A stretch of DNA of 64,000 bases from Bradyrhizobium paxllaeri (GCF_001693515.2 NZ_CP042968.1:7906501-7970500), one strand, 5' to 3'; shown: positions 27,007 to 37,318, counted from the first letter of the stretch. Notes: generated by a model not told the origin, from the sequence alone. Numbers and translations are program-made.

Positions 27007-30000
27007 TCACCCCGCCGCGGCCGTGGCCGCCGTCGTCTGGGTCGACTTGCCCTCGTTCTTGCCTTCCGCGAGGTTGCGCACCACCATGTAGAAGATCGGC
27101 GTGAAGATCAGGCCGAACAGCGTGACGCCGAGCATGCCGAAGAACACGGCGACGCCGACCGCCTGGCGCATCTCCGAGCCGGAACCGGTCGACACCACCA
27201 GCGGCAGCACGCCGAGGATGAAGGCGAACGAGGTCATCAGGATCGGCCGCAGGCGGAGCCGGCAGGCCTCGATGACAGCCTCCAGCCGCGGCTTGCCCTC
27301 GTTCTCGATATCGCGCGCGAACTCGACGATCAGGATCGCGTTCTTGGCCGCCAGTCCCACCAGCACGACGAAGCCGATCTGGGTCAGGATGTTGACGTCC
27401 TGCCCCATGATGCGCACGCCGATGGTCGCTGCGAGCAGGCACATTGGCACGATCAGGATCACCGCGAACGGCAGCGTCCAGCTACCATATTGCGCCGCCA
27501 GCACCAGATAGACGAACAGCACACAGATCGGGAACACATAGAGGCCAGCATTACCACCCGTCACCTGTTGATAGGACAGATCGGTCCATTCGAAGGAAAA
27601 GCCGCTCGGCAATGTTTCGTCGGCCAGTTGCTTGATGGTGTTGAGCGCCGTCGTCGAGCTCACGCCCGGTGCCGGCTCACCCTGCAGCTCGGACGCCGAG
27701 TAGAGATTGTAGCGCGCGACACGATCGGGTCCCGAGGTGTCCTTGAAGTCCACGATGCTGCCGAGCATCACCATGTCGCCGGCCGCGTTGCGGGTACGCA
27801 GCCGCGCGAGATCGGAGGTCTCCTTGCGGAATGGGAGATCGGCCTGCGCGGTGACGTGATAGGTGCGTCCGAACAGGTTGAAGTCGTTGACATAGGTCGA
27901 GCCGAAGTAAGTCTCGATCGTGTCGGTGATGTTGGCGATGGGGACGCCGAGCTTCTGCGCCTTGACGCGATCGATATCGATGAACAGCTGCGGCGTATTC
28001 GCCGTGAACGGCGAGAACACCGAGGTCAGGTTTGGCGACTTCCGCGCGGCGGCAACGAGCTCGTCGGTCGCGGCTGCGAGCCGCTCGGGACCGCGCCCTT
28101 GTCGATCCTGGATGCGGATGGTGAAGCCGCCGCCGGTGCCGATGCCTGGCACCGCGGGCGGTGGAATGACGATGATGAAAGCGCCCTGGATCACCGACAG
28201 CCGCTTGCGCAGATCGGCCGTGATCGCGTTGGCCGACAATCCCTTCTTCTGCCGTGCCTCCGGCTCGTCGAACACCGGGAACAACGCCGCGGCGTTGCCG
28301 GCCTGCGTGCGCGTCGCGCCGGAGAAGCCGCTGAACGCCCCGACACGGACGATACCTGGCGTATCCAACGCAATCCGCTCGATTTCGCGCACCACCGCGG
28401 TGGTCCGCGCCAGCGACGCGGCGCCTGGCAATTGCACCGAGATGATGAGGTAACCGCGATCCTGCGCGGGAATGAAGCCCTGCGAGGTGGTGGCGAGCAG
28501 CCAGCCGGCGCTGCCGATCAGCGCGAGATAGATCACAAGCATCACCACCGTATGCCGGATCACGAAGTCGGCGGCGGCCGCGTAGCCATGCGCCAGGCGA
28601 TCGAAGATGCGGTTGAACAGCGCGGTGAAGCCGTCCCAGCCGCGCGCAATGATGTTCCAGCGCGCCGGCGGACGTTTCTCCTCGTGCGGAGTAAGGATCT
28701 GCGAGGCCAGTGCCGGCGACAGCGTCAGCGAGCAGAAGCAGGAGATCGCGGTCGCGACCGCGATGGTGACGGCGAATTGCTGGAAGAACTGCCCGGAGAT
28801 GCCGCCCAGGAAGGCTGTCGGCACGAACACCGCGCAGAGCACGAGTGCGATCGAGACCAGCGCGCCGCCGACCTCCTCCATGGTCTTGAGCGCCGCCTCG
28901 CGCCGGCTCATACCGAGCTGGAGATGTCGCTCGACATTCTCGACGACCACGATGGCGTCGTCGACCACGATGCCGACCGCGAGAACCAGACCGAACAGCG
29001 TCAAATTATTGATCGAGAATCCGAGTGCCGCCATCACCGCGAAGGTGCCGACCAGCGACACCGGGATCGCGATGATCGGGATGATCGCAGGCCGCCACCC
29101 CTGCAAAAACACAAGCACCACGATGACGACGAGCGCCATCGCCTCGTAGACCGTCTTAATCAGCTCATGGACCGATTGGGCGATGAATTCGGTGGGGTTG
29201 TAACCGATATTGTAGTCGAGCCCCTTCGGAAAACTCTCCTTCAGCTTCGCCATGGTGGTGGAGATTGCCCTCGCTGTGGCGAGCGCGTTCGATCCGGGCC
29301 GTTGCGTCACCACCATTGCGACGGCCGACTTGCGCAGTATGCGGCTGCTGGTGGCGTAGGACAGCGCACCGAGCTCGACCCGGGCGATGTCGCGCAGCCG
29401 CACAGTACGGCCGTCGGAGCCGGCCTTCACCACGATGTCCTCGAACTGCCTGATATCTTTGAGACGGCCAGTGAAGACGAGGTTCGGCTGGATTGCACGA
29501 TCGGCGATCGGCGGTTCCGCGATCTGTCCGCCGGTGATCTGCAGGTTCTGGGCGCGGATCGCTGCCAGCACCTCGCTCGATGTCAGACCGAGATTGGCGA
29601 TCCGGTCGGGATCGAGCCACAACCGCATTGAGTAGTCGCGCGCGCCGAACATCTGGATGTCGCCGACGCCGTCGAGCCGCAAAAGCTGATCGCGGACCTG
29701 CAGCAACGCGTAGTTGGAAATGTAGAGCTGATCGAACGTGTCGTCGGGCGACAGCACGAACACGGCCATCAGGATATCGGGCGAATTCTTGCGGGTGACG
29801 ACGCCGTTGCGCTGCACCTCCTCGGGCAGCCGCGGCTGCGCGATCGCGACGCGGTTTTGCACCAGCACCTGGGCCTTGTCGAGGTCGGTGCCGAGCTTGA
29901 AGGTGACGGTGATGGTGAGCTGGCCGTTCGAGGTCGCCTGGCTGTAGAGATACAGCATGTCCTCGACGCCGTTGATCTCCTGCTCGATCGGGGCGGCGAC

Positions 30001-30186
30001 GGTGTCGGATACGGTCTGCGCCGAGGCGCCCGGATATTGCGTGGTGACGGTAACGGTCGGCGGCGCCACCTGCGGATATTCCGAGACCGGCAGCGTCTGG
30101 TAGGCGATCGCGCCGACGATCAAAAGCACGATCGACAGCACCATCGCCAGGATGGGCTGGTTGATGGAGAGCCTTCCGAGATTCAT
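27007..30186 (-). CDS. RND efflux pump inner-membrane permease (HAE1 family)
   Basis: A 1059-residue, full-length HAE1 transporter with twelve membrane segments and two large periplasmic loops. The N-terminus MNLGRLSINQPILAMVLS leads to YPQVAPPTVTVTTQYPGAS. The proton-relay motif VGIVVDDAIVVVENVERH with its Asp pair is intact. It exports drugs or lipophilic compounds using the proton gradient and closely resembles AcrB/MexF types. The start overlaps the adaptor gene stop by 4 bases, showing translational coupling. No outer-membrane channel gene is present. Confidence 0.94.
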   Translation of the reverse strand: MNLGRLSINQPILAMVLSIVLLIVGAIAYQTLPVSEYPQVAPPTVTVTTQYPGASAQTVSDTVAAPIEQEINGVEDMLYLYSQATSNGQLTITVTFKLGTDLDKAQVLVQNRVAIAQPRLPEEVQRNGVVTRKNSPDILMAVFVLSPDDTFDQLYISNYALLQVRDQLLRLDGVGDIQMFGARDYSMRLWLDPDRIANLGLTSSEVLAAIRAQNLQITGGQIAEPPIADRAIQPNLVFTGRLKDIRQFEDIVVKAGSDGRTVRLRDIARVELGALSYATSSRILRKSAVAMVVTQRPGSNALATARAISTTMAKLKESFPKGLDYNIGYNPTEFIAQSVHELIKTVYEAMALVVIVVLVFLQGWRPAIIPIIAIPVSLVGTFAVMAALGFSINNLTLFGLVLAVGIVVDDAIVVVENVERHLQLGMSRREAALKTMEEVGGALVSIALVLCAVFVPTAFLGGISGQFFQQFAVTIAVATAISCFCSLTLSPALASQILTPHEEKRPPARWNIIARGWDGFTALFNRIFDRLAHGYAAAADFVIRHTVVMLVIYLALIGSAGWLLATTSQGFIPAQDRGYLIISVQLPGAASLARTTAVVREIERIALDTPGIVRVGAFSGFSGATRTQAGNAAALFPVFDEPEARQKKGLSANAITADLRKRLSVIQGAFIIVIPPPAVPGIGTGGGFTIRIQDRQGRGPERLAAATDELVAAARKSPNLTSVFSPFTANTPQLFIDIDRVKAQKLGVPIANITDTIETYFGSTYVNDFNLFGRTYHVTAQADLPFRKETSDLARLRTRNAAGDMVMLGSIVDFKDTSGPDRVARYNLYSASELQGEPAPGVSSTTALNTIKQLADETLPSGFSFEWTDLSYQQVTGGNAGLYVFPICVLFVYLVLAAQYGSWTLPFAVILIVPMCLLAATIGVRIMGQDVNILTQIGFVVLVGLAAKNAILIVEFARDIENEGKPRLEAVIEACRLRLRPILMTSFAFILGVLPLVVSTGSGSEMRQAVGVAVFFGMLGVTLFGLIFTPIFYMVVRNLAEGKNEGKSTQTTAATAAAG

Positions 30187-31436
30187 GGCTTGGCACCTGC
30201 TGGCCTGTCGCCTGCCAGAGCCTTGTCGGCTGCCGGCGCCTGCACCATTTTCGGCGTCACCTTGGCGCCGACGCGGGCACGCTGCAGCCCGTCGACGATG
30301 ACGTGATCCTCAGCCTTGAGGCCCTCACGAATCACGCGCAGCCCTTCGTCGAGCGGCCCGAGCACAACCGGCCTTGCCTCCACCGTGTTGTCTTCCTTGA
30401 CCACGAACACGATCTTGCGCGACTGGTCCGTGGCCACAGCGGTGTCCGGAATCAGCAGCGCCTCGTACGGCGCGGAGCCGATGATTCGGACGCGGCCGAA
30501 CTGCCCGGGCAGGATCGAAAGATCCTTGTTCGGGATCACGGCGCGGCTGCGCAGCGTCGCGGTCGAGACGTCCAGTCGATTGTCGAGGAAGTCCATCTTC
30601 CCCTCATGCGAGGGCTTTGTCTCGCCGGTCAGTGTCACCTGCACCGGGTTCGGCGTGTCGCGCGAGCTCGGCCGCTTGCCTTCGAACCACAGCCGGCTAT
30701 TGCGCTGATAGGTCGCCTCGTCGACATCGAAATAGATGTAGATCGGATCGAGCGATACGATCGAGGTGAGCAGCGTCGCACCGCCCTCGCTGCCCTGCAC
30801 GAGGTTACCGAGGGTCACCAAATGGCGGCTGACGCGGCCGGTGATCGGCGCCAGCACGTGGGTGAATTCGACGTTGAGCTGCGCGGCCTTCAGCGTACCC
30901 TCGGCCTGCGTCTCGGCCGCGTGAGCCGCCTGCAAGGCTTGACGGCGCTGGTCGACGACCTGTTCGGAAACTGCACTGGTCTGGACCAGAGTCAGCCCAC
31001 GGTCGAGTTCGCGCTTGGCAAGCTCCGCCTTGGCGCGCGCATCCGCAAGCTGTCCCTCTGCCTGCAGCGCCACCGCCTCGAACGGACGCGGGTCGATGGT
31101 GTAGAGCAGATCGCCGGCATGGACGATCGCGCCATCCTTGAACTCTACACTGTTGACGAAGCCGCCGACGCGGGCGCGGACCTGAACCTCCTGTATCGCC
31201 TCGAAGCGGCCGGTGAACTCGTCCCAGTCGGTGACCGTACGCTTGACCGGTTGCGCGACTGTCACCGGCGGCGGGGCCGCGGCCGCCTGCGATTGCGCCT
31301 TCTCGTTACAGCCGGCGAGCGCCAGCGCGAACAGCATGCCGATCGGTGCGCCGCCGCATCGTGGAAGGCGACGAAACGAACCGCGATCAAGCCGGGTCGC
31401 CGGAGCGGGATGCTCCGTTCTGTCAGTCGTACTCAC
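30183..31436 (-). CDS. RND efflux pump periplasmic adaptor
   Basis: A 417-residue membrane fusion protein. An N-terminal lipoprotein-like signal (ALAGCNEKAQ) precedes the biotinyl-lipoyl half motifs (FEAIQEVQVRARVGGFVNSV and THVLAPITGRVSRHLV in pieces), a helical hairpin and the beta-barrel domain. It bridges the RND permease to an outer-membrane channel, which must be borrowed from elsewhere. First gene of a two-gene operon; no TetR or LysR regulator is adjacent. Repeat R2 lies about 380 bp upstream. Confidence 0.92.
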   Translation of the reverse strand: MSTTDRTEHPAPATRLDRGSFRRLPRCGGAPIGMLFALALAGCNEKAQSQAAAAPPPVTVAQPVKRTVTDWDEFTGRFEAIQEVQVRARVGGFVNSVEFKDGAIVHAGDLLYTIDPRPFEAVALQAEGQLADARAKAELAKRELDRGLTLVQTSAVSEQVVDQRRQALQAAHAAETQAEGTLKAAQLNVEFTHVLAPITGRVSRHLVTLGNLVQGSEGGATLLTSIVSLDPIYIYFDVDEATYQRNSRLWFEGKRPSSRDTPNPVQVTLTGETKPSHEGKMDFLDNRLDVSTATLRSRAVIPNKDLSILPGQFGRVRIIGSAPYEALLIPDTAVATDQSRKIVFVVKEDNTVEARPVVLGPLDEGLRVIREGLKAEDHVIVDGLQRARVGAKVTPKMVQAPAADKALAGDRPAGAKP

Positions 31437-32202
31437 TTCCGTCTCTCCAAGGACCTAGAATGTTGCGATTAAATTGGACCAGGTCGCACTGTTACCGCCG
31501 GCCGGTCTCAATACAGGCAGCAGCATTCGCACCGCAGTTTCCGATGACGATCTCGAACTTGATTTCAATGGCGCGGCCGCTCTCTCGGACAAATCGCTGA
31601 ACCTGGCCGAGACCGAGACTCGAACCTTGGCCCAACCGCTTCGTCGTCAAATTGGAGTCGAACGCTTGCCAAAGCACTTTCTCGTAATGTCAGCGTGCCC
31701 ATGGCGCGACGATTTCAATTACGTCGTTGCTTTGCATATCGACCCACTGCCCTTTTTGATCTTCTATCGTTTTCCGCTTATCGATCGCGGAACCGCAAGT
31801 GTCGGCTCGACGATGCTTTGGAGAATGACCTCGCAACGCCGGCGACGGAAATCACCTCTCGCCATGGAGTCGATAAACGGTCGTTATCGCCGCTCGCCGC
31901 ACGAGCGTGACTTCGGCTCGCTGGAAGTCAATGCACCGTTCGTGAGCGGGAAGACCATCAAGCCCGCTGCATGTGCCTTCACGGATTTTCCTAGTCGTGG
32001 AGCTTCGACACTGACTTCACTGAGCATTCCGGGCGATTATGGATATGATAGCTTTACCCGAATGGTCGCCGGATTTAGTTGCTCAACGCACTGGCTGAAG
32101 CGGACGCGGCGCTGAGATCTCGCACAAAACTCTGAGGCTCGTTTTGCGCTACACACTCGTCGAAGCCGGCGGATTAATCATTCGAACGATCGGGACCTAA
32201 TC
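31437..32202. other. Long intergenic region with repeat R2
   Basis: About 770 bp between the divergent RND and OsmC genes. Open frames across it have no family signature and contain the R2 repeat translated, so they are judged non-coding. It should hold the promoters of both operons. Confidence 0.5.
31818..31905 (+). repeat. Dispersed intergenic repeat R, copy R2
   Basis: Aligns with R1 over its full length with about eleven mismatches; the core GGAAATCACCTCTCGCCAT is identical. Confidence 0.75.
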
Positions 32203-32694
32203 ATGACCAAGATCCGCGAAGTTGTCGTCGCGAGCGATCCCACCCATCATGGCGCGCTTGTTGGTCGTGTCGACGCATCTCAGTTTCCCATCGGCGGCCC
32301 AGATGGAGCCGGCCACATATCTCCCGGTCCCAATCCTTACGACCTTCTTGGCGCGTCTCTCGCTGCATGCACCGCTATGACTGTTCGTTTTCACGCCCGG
32401 CGCCGAGAATTTCCGTTGGAGCGGGTAGAAGTGAGCGTCAGCTTCCACCACGGCGCCCGGGGCGAACGAGATTCGTTCGAGCGCACTCTCGTGCTGGAGG
32501 GAGAACTCGACGCGCAACAGCGCGCATTCTTGCTGGAAGCCGCAAACCTCTGCCCCGTTGGCGAAATTCTCGGCATTAGCGCGGATATACACACACGCCC
32601 GGACACCACTACTTCGGGCCACAACGCAAGCACTCAGGCCAGCTACGAGGATGATCTGGCTGAACTCCAGATCCCGTATATCGATCCGGATTGA
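32203..32694 (+). CDS. OsmC-family hydroperoxide-detoxifying protein
   Basis: A 163-residue OsmC/Ohr-fold protein. The two redox cysteines are visible in SLAACTAMTVRFHARR and ANLCPVGEILG, and the GPNPYDLLGASL motif precedes the first. These proteins reduce organic hydroperoxides in the cytoplasm with thiol or lipoylated partners. The divergent RND operon lies upstream across a long intergenic region that carries an R repeat. The presence of AhpD-like genes nearby supports a role in peroxide stress. Confidence 0.88.
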   Translation: MTKIREVVVASDPTHHGALVGRVDASQFPIGGPDGAGHISPGPNPYDLLGASLAACTAMTVRFHARRREFPLERVEVSVSFHHGARGERDSFERTLVLEGELDAQQRAFLLEAANLCPVGEILGISADIHTRPDTTTSGHNASTQASYEDDLAELQIPYIDPD

Positions 32695-33335
32695 GCATCT
32701 CTCGTACCGTCGATCACTGCACCGGGGCACCAGCAGCCTGTCATGCCCGCGAGCTCTCAAGTTCCGTAAACCCGTGACTCTGGTTTCTCCACTGACTGGC
32801 GATCGTCGCTCGCGCGTTCGGCCTGCGTTGAAAGCTATCCCGAGAGTTGCGCGCCGGTGAAATAGAATGTGGTCTCGACCTTGCCGTCGTGAACGGCGAG
32901 TCGAGCTCGGCACTGACGATGCCAGCTCGGTACGTAACAAGCCCAGAAGAGATCGCCGAGTACGCCGATATTAGCCGCCGACTGACGCGTAATTTGACCT
33001 GCCTACCACGGCCTTGGGAACGTCGCAGAAGTGGTTGATCTTATCCATTAGCGGCTCGTTGACAACAATCCGGCTGACTCCTGATCTTAGCCAACAGCAC
33101 CGGTTTTCTTCCGCGCGTTCCAGTTCTCACTTGCGTCCTCAGCGCCCGGAAATCATGCCCTCGCGGGGCATTCGATCCGGTTCACCGCCGCGTTTGACGC
33201 GCTTTGATTTTCGCTCACCGCATGGCATCGATTCCATAGCCACCCGTCATTGGACCATCGAGTTTCGCGGTCGTATTTTTTTCGCCCGCAAAGGAATTCG
33301 GAAGATGACGATATACCACACACAAGGAGGTGGCG
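32695..33335. other. Intergenic region, perhaps with a gene remnant
   Basis: No complete gene. On the minus strand near 32860-32910 a short frame (HDGKVETTFYFTGAQLSG then stop) looks like the tail of a SnoaL-like or related small protein but has no upstream continuation. The identity is a guess. Confidence 0.3.
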
Positions 33336-34253
33336 ATGAAGGCAATCGTTGTGAGGGACCAGGCTGCGGGAACAGCCGGGATGACGCTGGTGGAGCGGCC
33401 CGAGCCGCAGGCAGCGATCAACGACGTCGTCGTTCAGGTTCATGCATCGGGATTCGTTGGGACTGAGCTTATGTGGCCCTCGACGTGGGCCGATCGTCTC
33501 GACCGTGACCGTACACCGTCGATTCCCGGGCACGAGCTGGCCGGCGTGGTCACCGCCCTCGGCTACGGCACGACGGGGCTGTCGGTGGGACAGCGAGTGT
33601 TCGGCCTCACGGACTGGACTCGCGACGGCACCTTGGCGGAGTATGTGGCCGTCGAAGCACGCAACCTGGCGCCGCTTCCGGGTGACGTCGACTTCACGGC
33701 GGGCGCGAGCCTGCCGATCTCGGGCCTGACCGCGTGGCAGGGACTGTTCGTGCACGGCCGCCTTCACGCAGGGCAGAGCGTCCTCGTGCACGGCGCGGCC
33801 GGCGCAGTCGGGTCGATGGTGACGCAACTCGCACGATTGGCCGGCGCCTACGTCATCGGCTCCGGACGCGCCGCCGATCGTCAGAAGGCGCTCGACTTCG
33901 GCGCGCGGGAATTCGTCGACCTCGAGAAAGACGTCCTCGAAGACGTCGGCGGCGTCGATCTGGTGTTCGATATCATCGGCGGCGACATCGGGAAGCGTTC
34001 CGCGCGCCTGATTCGAGCTGGAGGGACACTGGTGTCCATCGTCGGGCCGAGCGAGGCGCGGCCCGCCGCCGGCCTGGCGGTCGACTTCGTTGTTGAGTCC
34101 GATCGCGCCCAACTGGGTGAGATCGTTCAGCGGGTGCGGGACGGACGACTGCGGACGAACATCGGCAACATCGCGACCCTCGACGATGCCGTCGCTGCTT
34201 TCAATCCGACCAAGCGGATCGGCGGGAAGACGATCATCCGCGTTCGTCCGTGA
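33336..34253 (+). CDS. NADP-dependent zinc-type alcohol dehydrogenase-like oxidoreductase, paralog 1
   Basis: A 305-residue medium-chain reductase of the quinone-oxidoreductase class. GroES-like N-terminal half (DRTPSIPGHELAGVV), nucleotide-binding motif HGAAGAVGSMVTQLA and C-terminal GGKTIIRV. It probably reduces quinones or reactive carbonyls with NADPH. GGAGG just before ATG 33336 fixes the start. A closely similar gene lies at 39425-40342, so one is a recent duplicate. It leads a same-strand row with a nitroreductase, an AhpD-like protein and a DUF427 protein. Confidence 0.87.
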   Translation: MKAIVVRDQAAGTAGMTLVERPEPQAAINDVVVQVHASGFVGTELMWPSTWADRLDRDRTPSIPGHELAGVVTALGYGTTGLSVGQRVFGLTDWTRDGTLAEYVAVEARNLAPLPGDVDFTAGASLPISGLTAWQGLFVHGRLHAGQSVLVHGAAGAVGSMVTQLARLAGAYVIGSGRAADRQKALDFGAREFVDLEKDVLEDVGGVDLVFDIIGGDIGKRSARLIRAGGTLVSIVGPSEARPAAGLAVDFVVESDRAQLGEIVQRVRDGRLRTNIGNIATLDDAVAAFNPTKRIGGKTIIRVRP

Positions 34254-34436
34254 ACGACACGCACCTTTGATGCACGCGGCCGGCTGCGTCCCATCAGGCG
34301 CCCCACGGCAACCTGGGAAACTACCCATGGACCGTGGCACGGGATGTCGAACGGGCTCCATCGCTGCAGCATTTCCAGCAAAGAGAGCGAAAGCACCCTC
34401 GTACCTCAACCTATCAGTTCACCCATAGCAATTACC

Positions 34437-35072
34437 ATGACTAACGGAATCACCATGACCAACGCCGTCATCGAATGTATCCTGAGCCGCGCCGCCGCCA
34501 AGTATTACGACCCTGCCGCCACCTTGAGCGACGACCAAATCCGCGAGCTGGTGCGAATCGGAACCACTGCGCCGACATCCTTCCACTTACAGAACTGGCG
34601 CTTCATCGCCGTACGCACGCCCGAAGCCAAGGCTCGGCTACGTCCGATCGCCTGGAATCAGCCCGCGATCACTGAGGCGGCCGTTACGTTCATCGTCTGC
34701 GGCCAGTTGGCCGATTCCGCCGTCGTACCGGAGCGCCTGGCATCGGTGGTGGAAGCGGGCATCATGCCGGCAAAGATGGTGCCGGAATGGGAGATCCCCG
34801 CACGCGGTCTGTATAAGGATTATCCGCAGCGCCAGCGCGACGAGGCAGTACGCAGCGCCACCTTTGGCGCGGCGGCGATGATCTATGTGGCCCGCTCATG
34901 GGGCTTGGGTTCAACGCCGATGATCGGTTTCGATGACGAAGCGGTGCACCGCCAGTTCGGACTGGCCGAGGGCGAAGTGCCGGTCATGCTGTTGTCAATA
35001 GGGGCGGAGCGTCCGGGAAACTGGCCGCAGAAGCCGCGCCGTCCGGTGGCCGATGTGTTGGATCTCATTTGA
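34437..35072 (+). CDS. Nitroreductase family protein
   Basis: About 211 residues. ILSRAAAKYYDPAATLSDDQI and TTAPTSFHLQNWRFIAVRT give the nitroreductase fold and FMN loop, with AWNQPAITEA typical of the YodC/RutE-like branch. ATG at 34437 or 34452 begins the conserved part. It likely uses NAD(P)H to reduce nitro or enal-type compounds. Third distinct nitroreductase in the window; it sits 183 bp after the ADH-like gene and 34 bp before the AhpD-like gene, in what looks like one stress operon. Confidence 0.85.
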   Translation: MTNGITMTNAVIECILSRAAAKYYDPAATLSDDQIRELVRIGTTAPTSFHLQNWRFIAVRTPEAKARLRPIAWNQPAITEAAVTFIVCGQLADSAVVPERLASVVEAGIMPAKMVPEWEIPARGLYKDYPQRQRDEAVRSATFGAAAMIYVARSWGLGSTPMIGFDDEAVHRQFGLAEGEVPVMLLSIGAERPGNWPQKPRRPVADVLDLI

Positions 35073-35106
35073 TTATTAGTTAAACCGGTAACTTGCGGAG
35101 ACTACG

Positions 35107-35652
35107 ATGCCAAGATGTGCAGCTCTAAAGCCGGAACAGGTGCCGGCCGACTCGAAACCGACCCTCGATATGTTCACCAAGAACGTCGGGTTCACTCCAA
35201 ATATGATGGCGACCTTCGCGGCAAGTCCGATCGCGTTCAACGCATGGGCCACCCTGCTCGGCTCCTTGAGCAAGGCGCTCGACGTGAAGACGCGTGACAG
35301 CATCGGCCTCGCTGTCTCCGAAGTGAATGGCTGCAACTACTGCCTGACGGTACACAGCTTTACGGCCGATCATATGGCCAAGCTGCCGGCCAATGAAATC
35401 ATTCTCGCTCGGAAAGGCCATGCCAGCGACCCGAAGCGGGACGCCGCCATCCAGTTTGCGCGCAAAGTCATCGAGACCCGCGGCAAGGTCAGTGACGCCG
35501 ATCTAAAAGCCGTCCGCGATGCCGGCTACACGGATGCGAACGTCATCGAGATCGTCGCGCTGGTGGCCATGTACTCCCTGACGAACTTTTTCAATAACGT
35601 GTTCGATCCCGAGAAGGATTTTCCCGCCGTAGCGCCGGCTGGCTCGATCTGA
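35107..35652 (+). CDS. Carboxymuconolactone decarboxylase/AhpD-like protein, paralog 1
   Basis: A 181-residue alkylhydroperoxidase-like protein. The CxxC redox motif is in VNGCNYCLTVHS and the proton-relay His follows three residues later, as in AhpD. The later helices (FARKVIETRGKVSDADL, IEIVALVAMYSLTNFFNN) match the family. Probable function: thiol-dependent peroxidase or peroxidase-related activity. GGAGACTACG precedes ATG 35107. A second, more distant family member is at 47603-48085. Confidence 0.88.
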   Translation: MPRCAALKPEQVPADSKPTLDMFTKNVGFTPNMMATFAASPIAFNAWATLLGSLSKALDVKTRDSIGLAVSEVNGCNYCLTVHSFTADHMAKLPANEIILARKGHASDPKRDAAIQFARKVIETRGKVSDADLKAVRDAGYTDANVIEIVALVAMYSLTNFFNNVFDPEKDFPAVAPAGSI

Positions 35653-35899
35653 ACTCTATCCGGTCGCATCGACCATCTCCGAGGGTGCTTGGAGCTTTGC
35701 ACCCAGGAAAGATTCTTGGGAACGCGTCCGAGCTTTTGGTATGCGCCGACAAGGTTAGGATACTGCATGAGTTCCTCGTCCCTCCGCTTCATTGAGGCGA
35801 TCGAGATCATCTGCGCCCCTTACCAGACGACCTATCGAGTCGAACGATTCGAGCCCGGGTCGTATCGGTTCGAACTCATAGCATGGAAAGGAACGAGAA

Positions 35900-36181
35900 A
35901 TGGCAGTCGCGACATGGAACGGAACAGTGATAGCGGAATCGGAGAAGACCGTTGTCGTCGAAGGCAACCACTGCTTCCCGCCCGAGTCCGTCAATACGCA
36001 ACATCTTAAGCCGAGCACGACGACCAGCCGGTGTCCATGGAAGGGCCTTGCCAATTACTATTCGCTAATCGTCGATGGCAAAATTAATGAAGACGCAGCA
36101 TGGTGTTACGCCAAGCCCTCCGATGCAGCAGCGGCCGTCAAAGGCTACATCGCGTTCTGGAAAGGTGTGGATGTGAGGTAA
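35900..36181 (+). CDS. DUF427 domain protein
   Basis: A 93-residue protein matching the DUF427 family from end to end: TWNGTVIAESEKTVVVEGNHCFPPESV in pieces, TTSRCPWKGLANYYSLIVDG and AWCYAKPSDAA. These small beta-sheet proteins are common in bacteria and have no settled function. AAAGGAACGAGAA precedes ATG 35900. It lies last in the plus-strand row that starts at 33336. Confidence 0.88.
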   Translation: MAVATWNGTVIAESEKTVVVEGNHCFPPESVNTQHLKPSTTTSRCPWKGLANYYSLIVDGKINEDAAWCYAKPSDAAAAVKGYIAFWKGVDVR

Positions 36182-36271
36182 TCGCCTGACCGCCGTCATC
36201 ACCCGACTTTCCGCCCAAGTATGATGTATTCAGCCTGCACATGAAATGTGCAGCAATTCGACGATAGGCTG

Positions 36272-37285
36272 TCAGTAGCGAATGAGTCCGAACAGGCCGA
36301 AGAGCCCGTCCGCATCCTGCCAAGCCTCGGCAACCCTCCATCCGCCAGAGCGGGCAAGCCGCTCGAAGCTCTCGGCAGTATATTTTCGGGAGCTCTCAGT
36401 GTGGATGGTTTCCGACGTTCTGAAATGGAACGTGCGGCCACAGAGTGTAACGCGCTGATCGCATAAGCTGACCAGGTGCATCTCTACGGCTTTCTCGATC
36501 TCGTTCCAGCGCGCCACGTGCTTGAACTGCTCGATACAGAAGTCGCCATCCAGTTCGGTGTTGATCCGCTCAAGGAGGTTGAGGTTAAAAGCGGCCGTCA
36601 CACCCGCGCTGTCGTCGTAAGCACGCAGGAGCGTATCTACGTTTTTCTGGAGATCGACACCGATGATTGCCCGTCCGTCGTCGCCCAGGTGTCGCCCCAT
36701 CTGCATAAGCAAGGTCTTCGCCTCGATCGCGTTCAAATTCCCCATCGTCGAGCCCGGGAAAAATCCAGTCCTGCCGCCGCCGGCGCCATCAAACGGAACC
36801 TCAAATACATCCAGAAAATTGCGCTCGATGGGCCGAACCGAGAGCGATGGAAAGCGCGAAGCGATCCTCTTCGACGTTTCTGCAAGGAAGCCGTCGGCGA
36901 TATCGATCGGCACGTAGCCTCGCGGGTCGCGCAGCCCCGCCAGCACAAGCTCCGTCTTGACGCCGGCTCCCGCACCATACTCGATGAGAATCGCGCCAGA
37001 CTCTACAAAATCGGCGATGTCACTCTGCCGCTCTCGCAGGATCGACGTTTCGGTTCGAGTCAGGTAATACTCATCCTGCCTCGTTATCTCTTCAAAAAGT
37101 GCAGACCCACGCTCGTCGTATAACCAACGGCTCGGCAGTGTCTTCACATCAGCGGATAATCCGCAGACGACGTCTCGGGCAAATGCATTTTCAACACGGC
37201 AGATGCTGTTATTTGCATGAAGCATATTTTCCGCTTTCGGTGACACGGCGGATGACGGCCGCGGTAAACTCGCGGCCGATGTCAT
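36272..37285 (-). CDS. egtD: L-histidine N(alpha)-methyltransferase (EgtD)
   Basis: About 337 residues. EgtD signatures are present: SRWLYDERGSALFEEITRQDEYYLTRTE in pieces, the SAM site IEYGAGAGVKTE, FFPGSTMGNL and AFNLNLLERINTELDG. The enzyme trimethylates histidine to hercynine, the first step of ergothioneine synthesis. The sulfoxide synthase EgtB is not in the window. It is last in a minus-strand row behind a cupin, an MFS pump and an ADH-like gene, so thiol-antioxidant supply may be co-induced with detoxification. GTG 37288 or ATG 37225 are alternative starts. Confidence 0.9.
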   Translation of the reverse strand: MTSAASLPRPSSAVSPKAENMLHANNSICRVENAFARDVVCGLSADVKTLPSRWLYDERGSALFEEITRQDEYYLTRTETSILRERQSDIADFVESGAILIEYGAGAGVKTELVLAGLRDPRGYVPIDIADGFLAETSKRIASRFPSLSVRPIERNFLDVFEVPFDGAGGGRTGFFPGSTMGNLNAIEAKTLLMQMGRHLGDDGRAIIGVDLQKNVDTLLRAYDDSAGVTAAFNLNLLERINTELDGDFCIEQFKHVARWNEIEKAVEMHLVSLCDQRVTLCGRTFHFRTSETIHTESSRKYTAESFERLARSGGWRVAEAWQDADGLFGLFGLIRY

Positions 37286-37318
37286 CACCGCAGATTCTCG
37301 GCTGGCGCAGCCAGTAGG

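Noticed and set aside
27490..29631. A 713-codon plus-strand frame opposite the RND permease
   Set aside because: Arg/His/Asp-rich product with no family features, typical antisense shadow of a GC-rich gene; the minus-strand RND protein is complete.
31474..32115. A 213-codon plus-strand frame between RND and OsmC genes
   Set aside because: Its middle is a translation of the R repeat, there is no domain or ribosome site, and the composition changes along its length.
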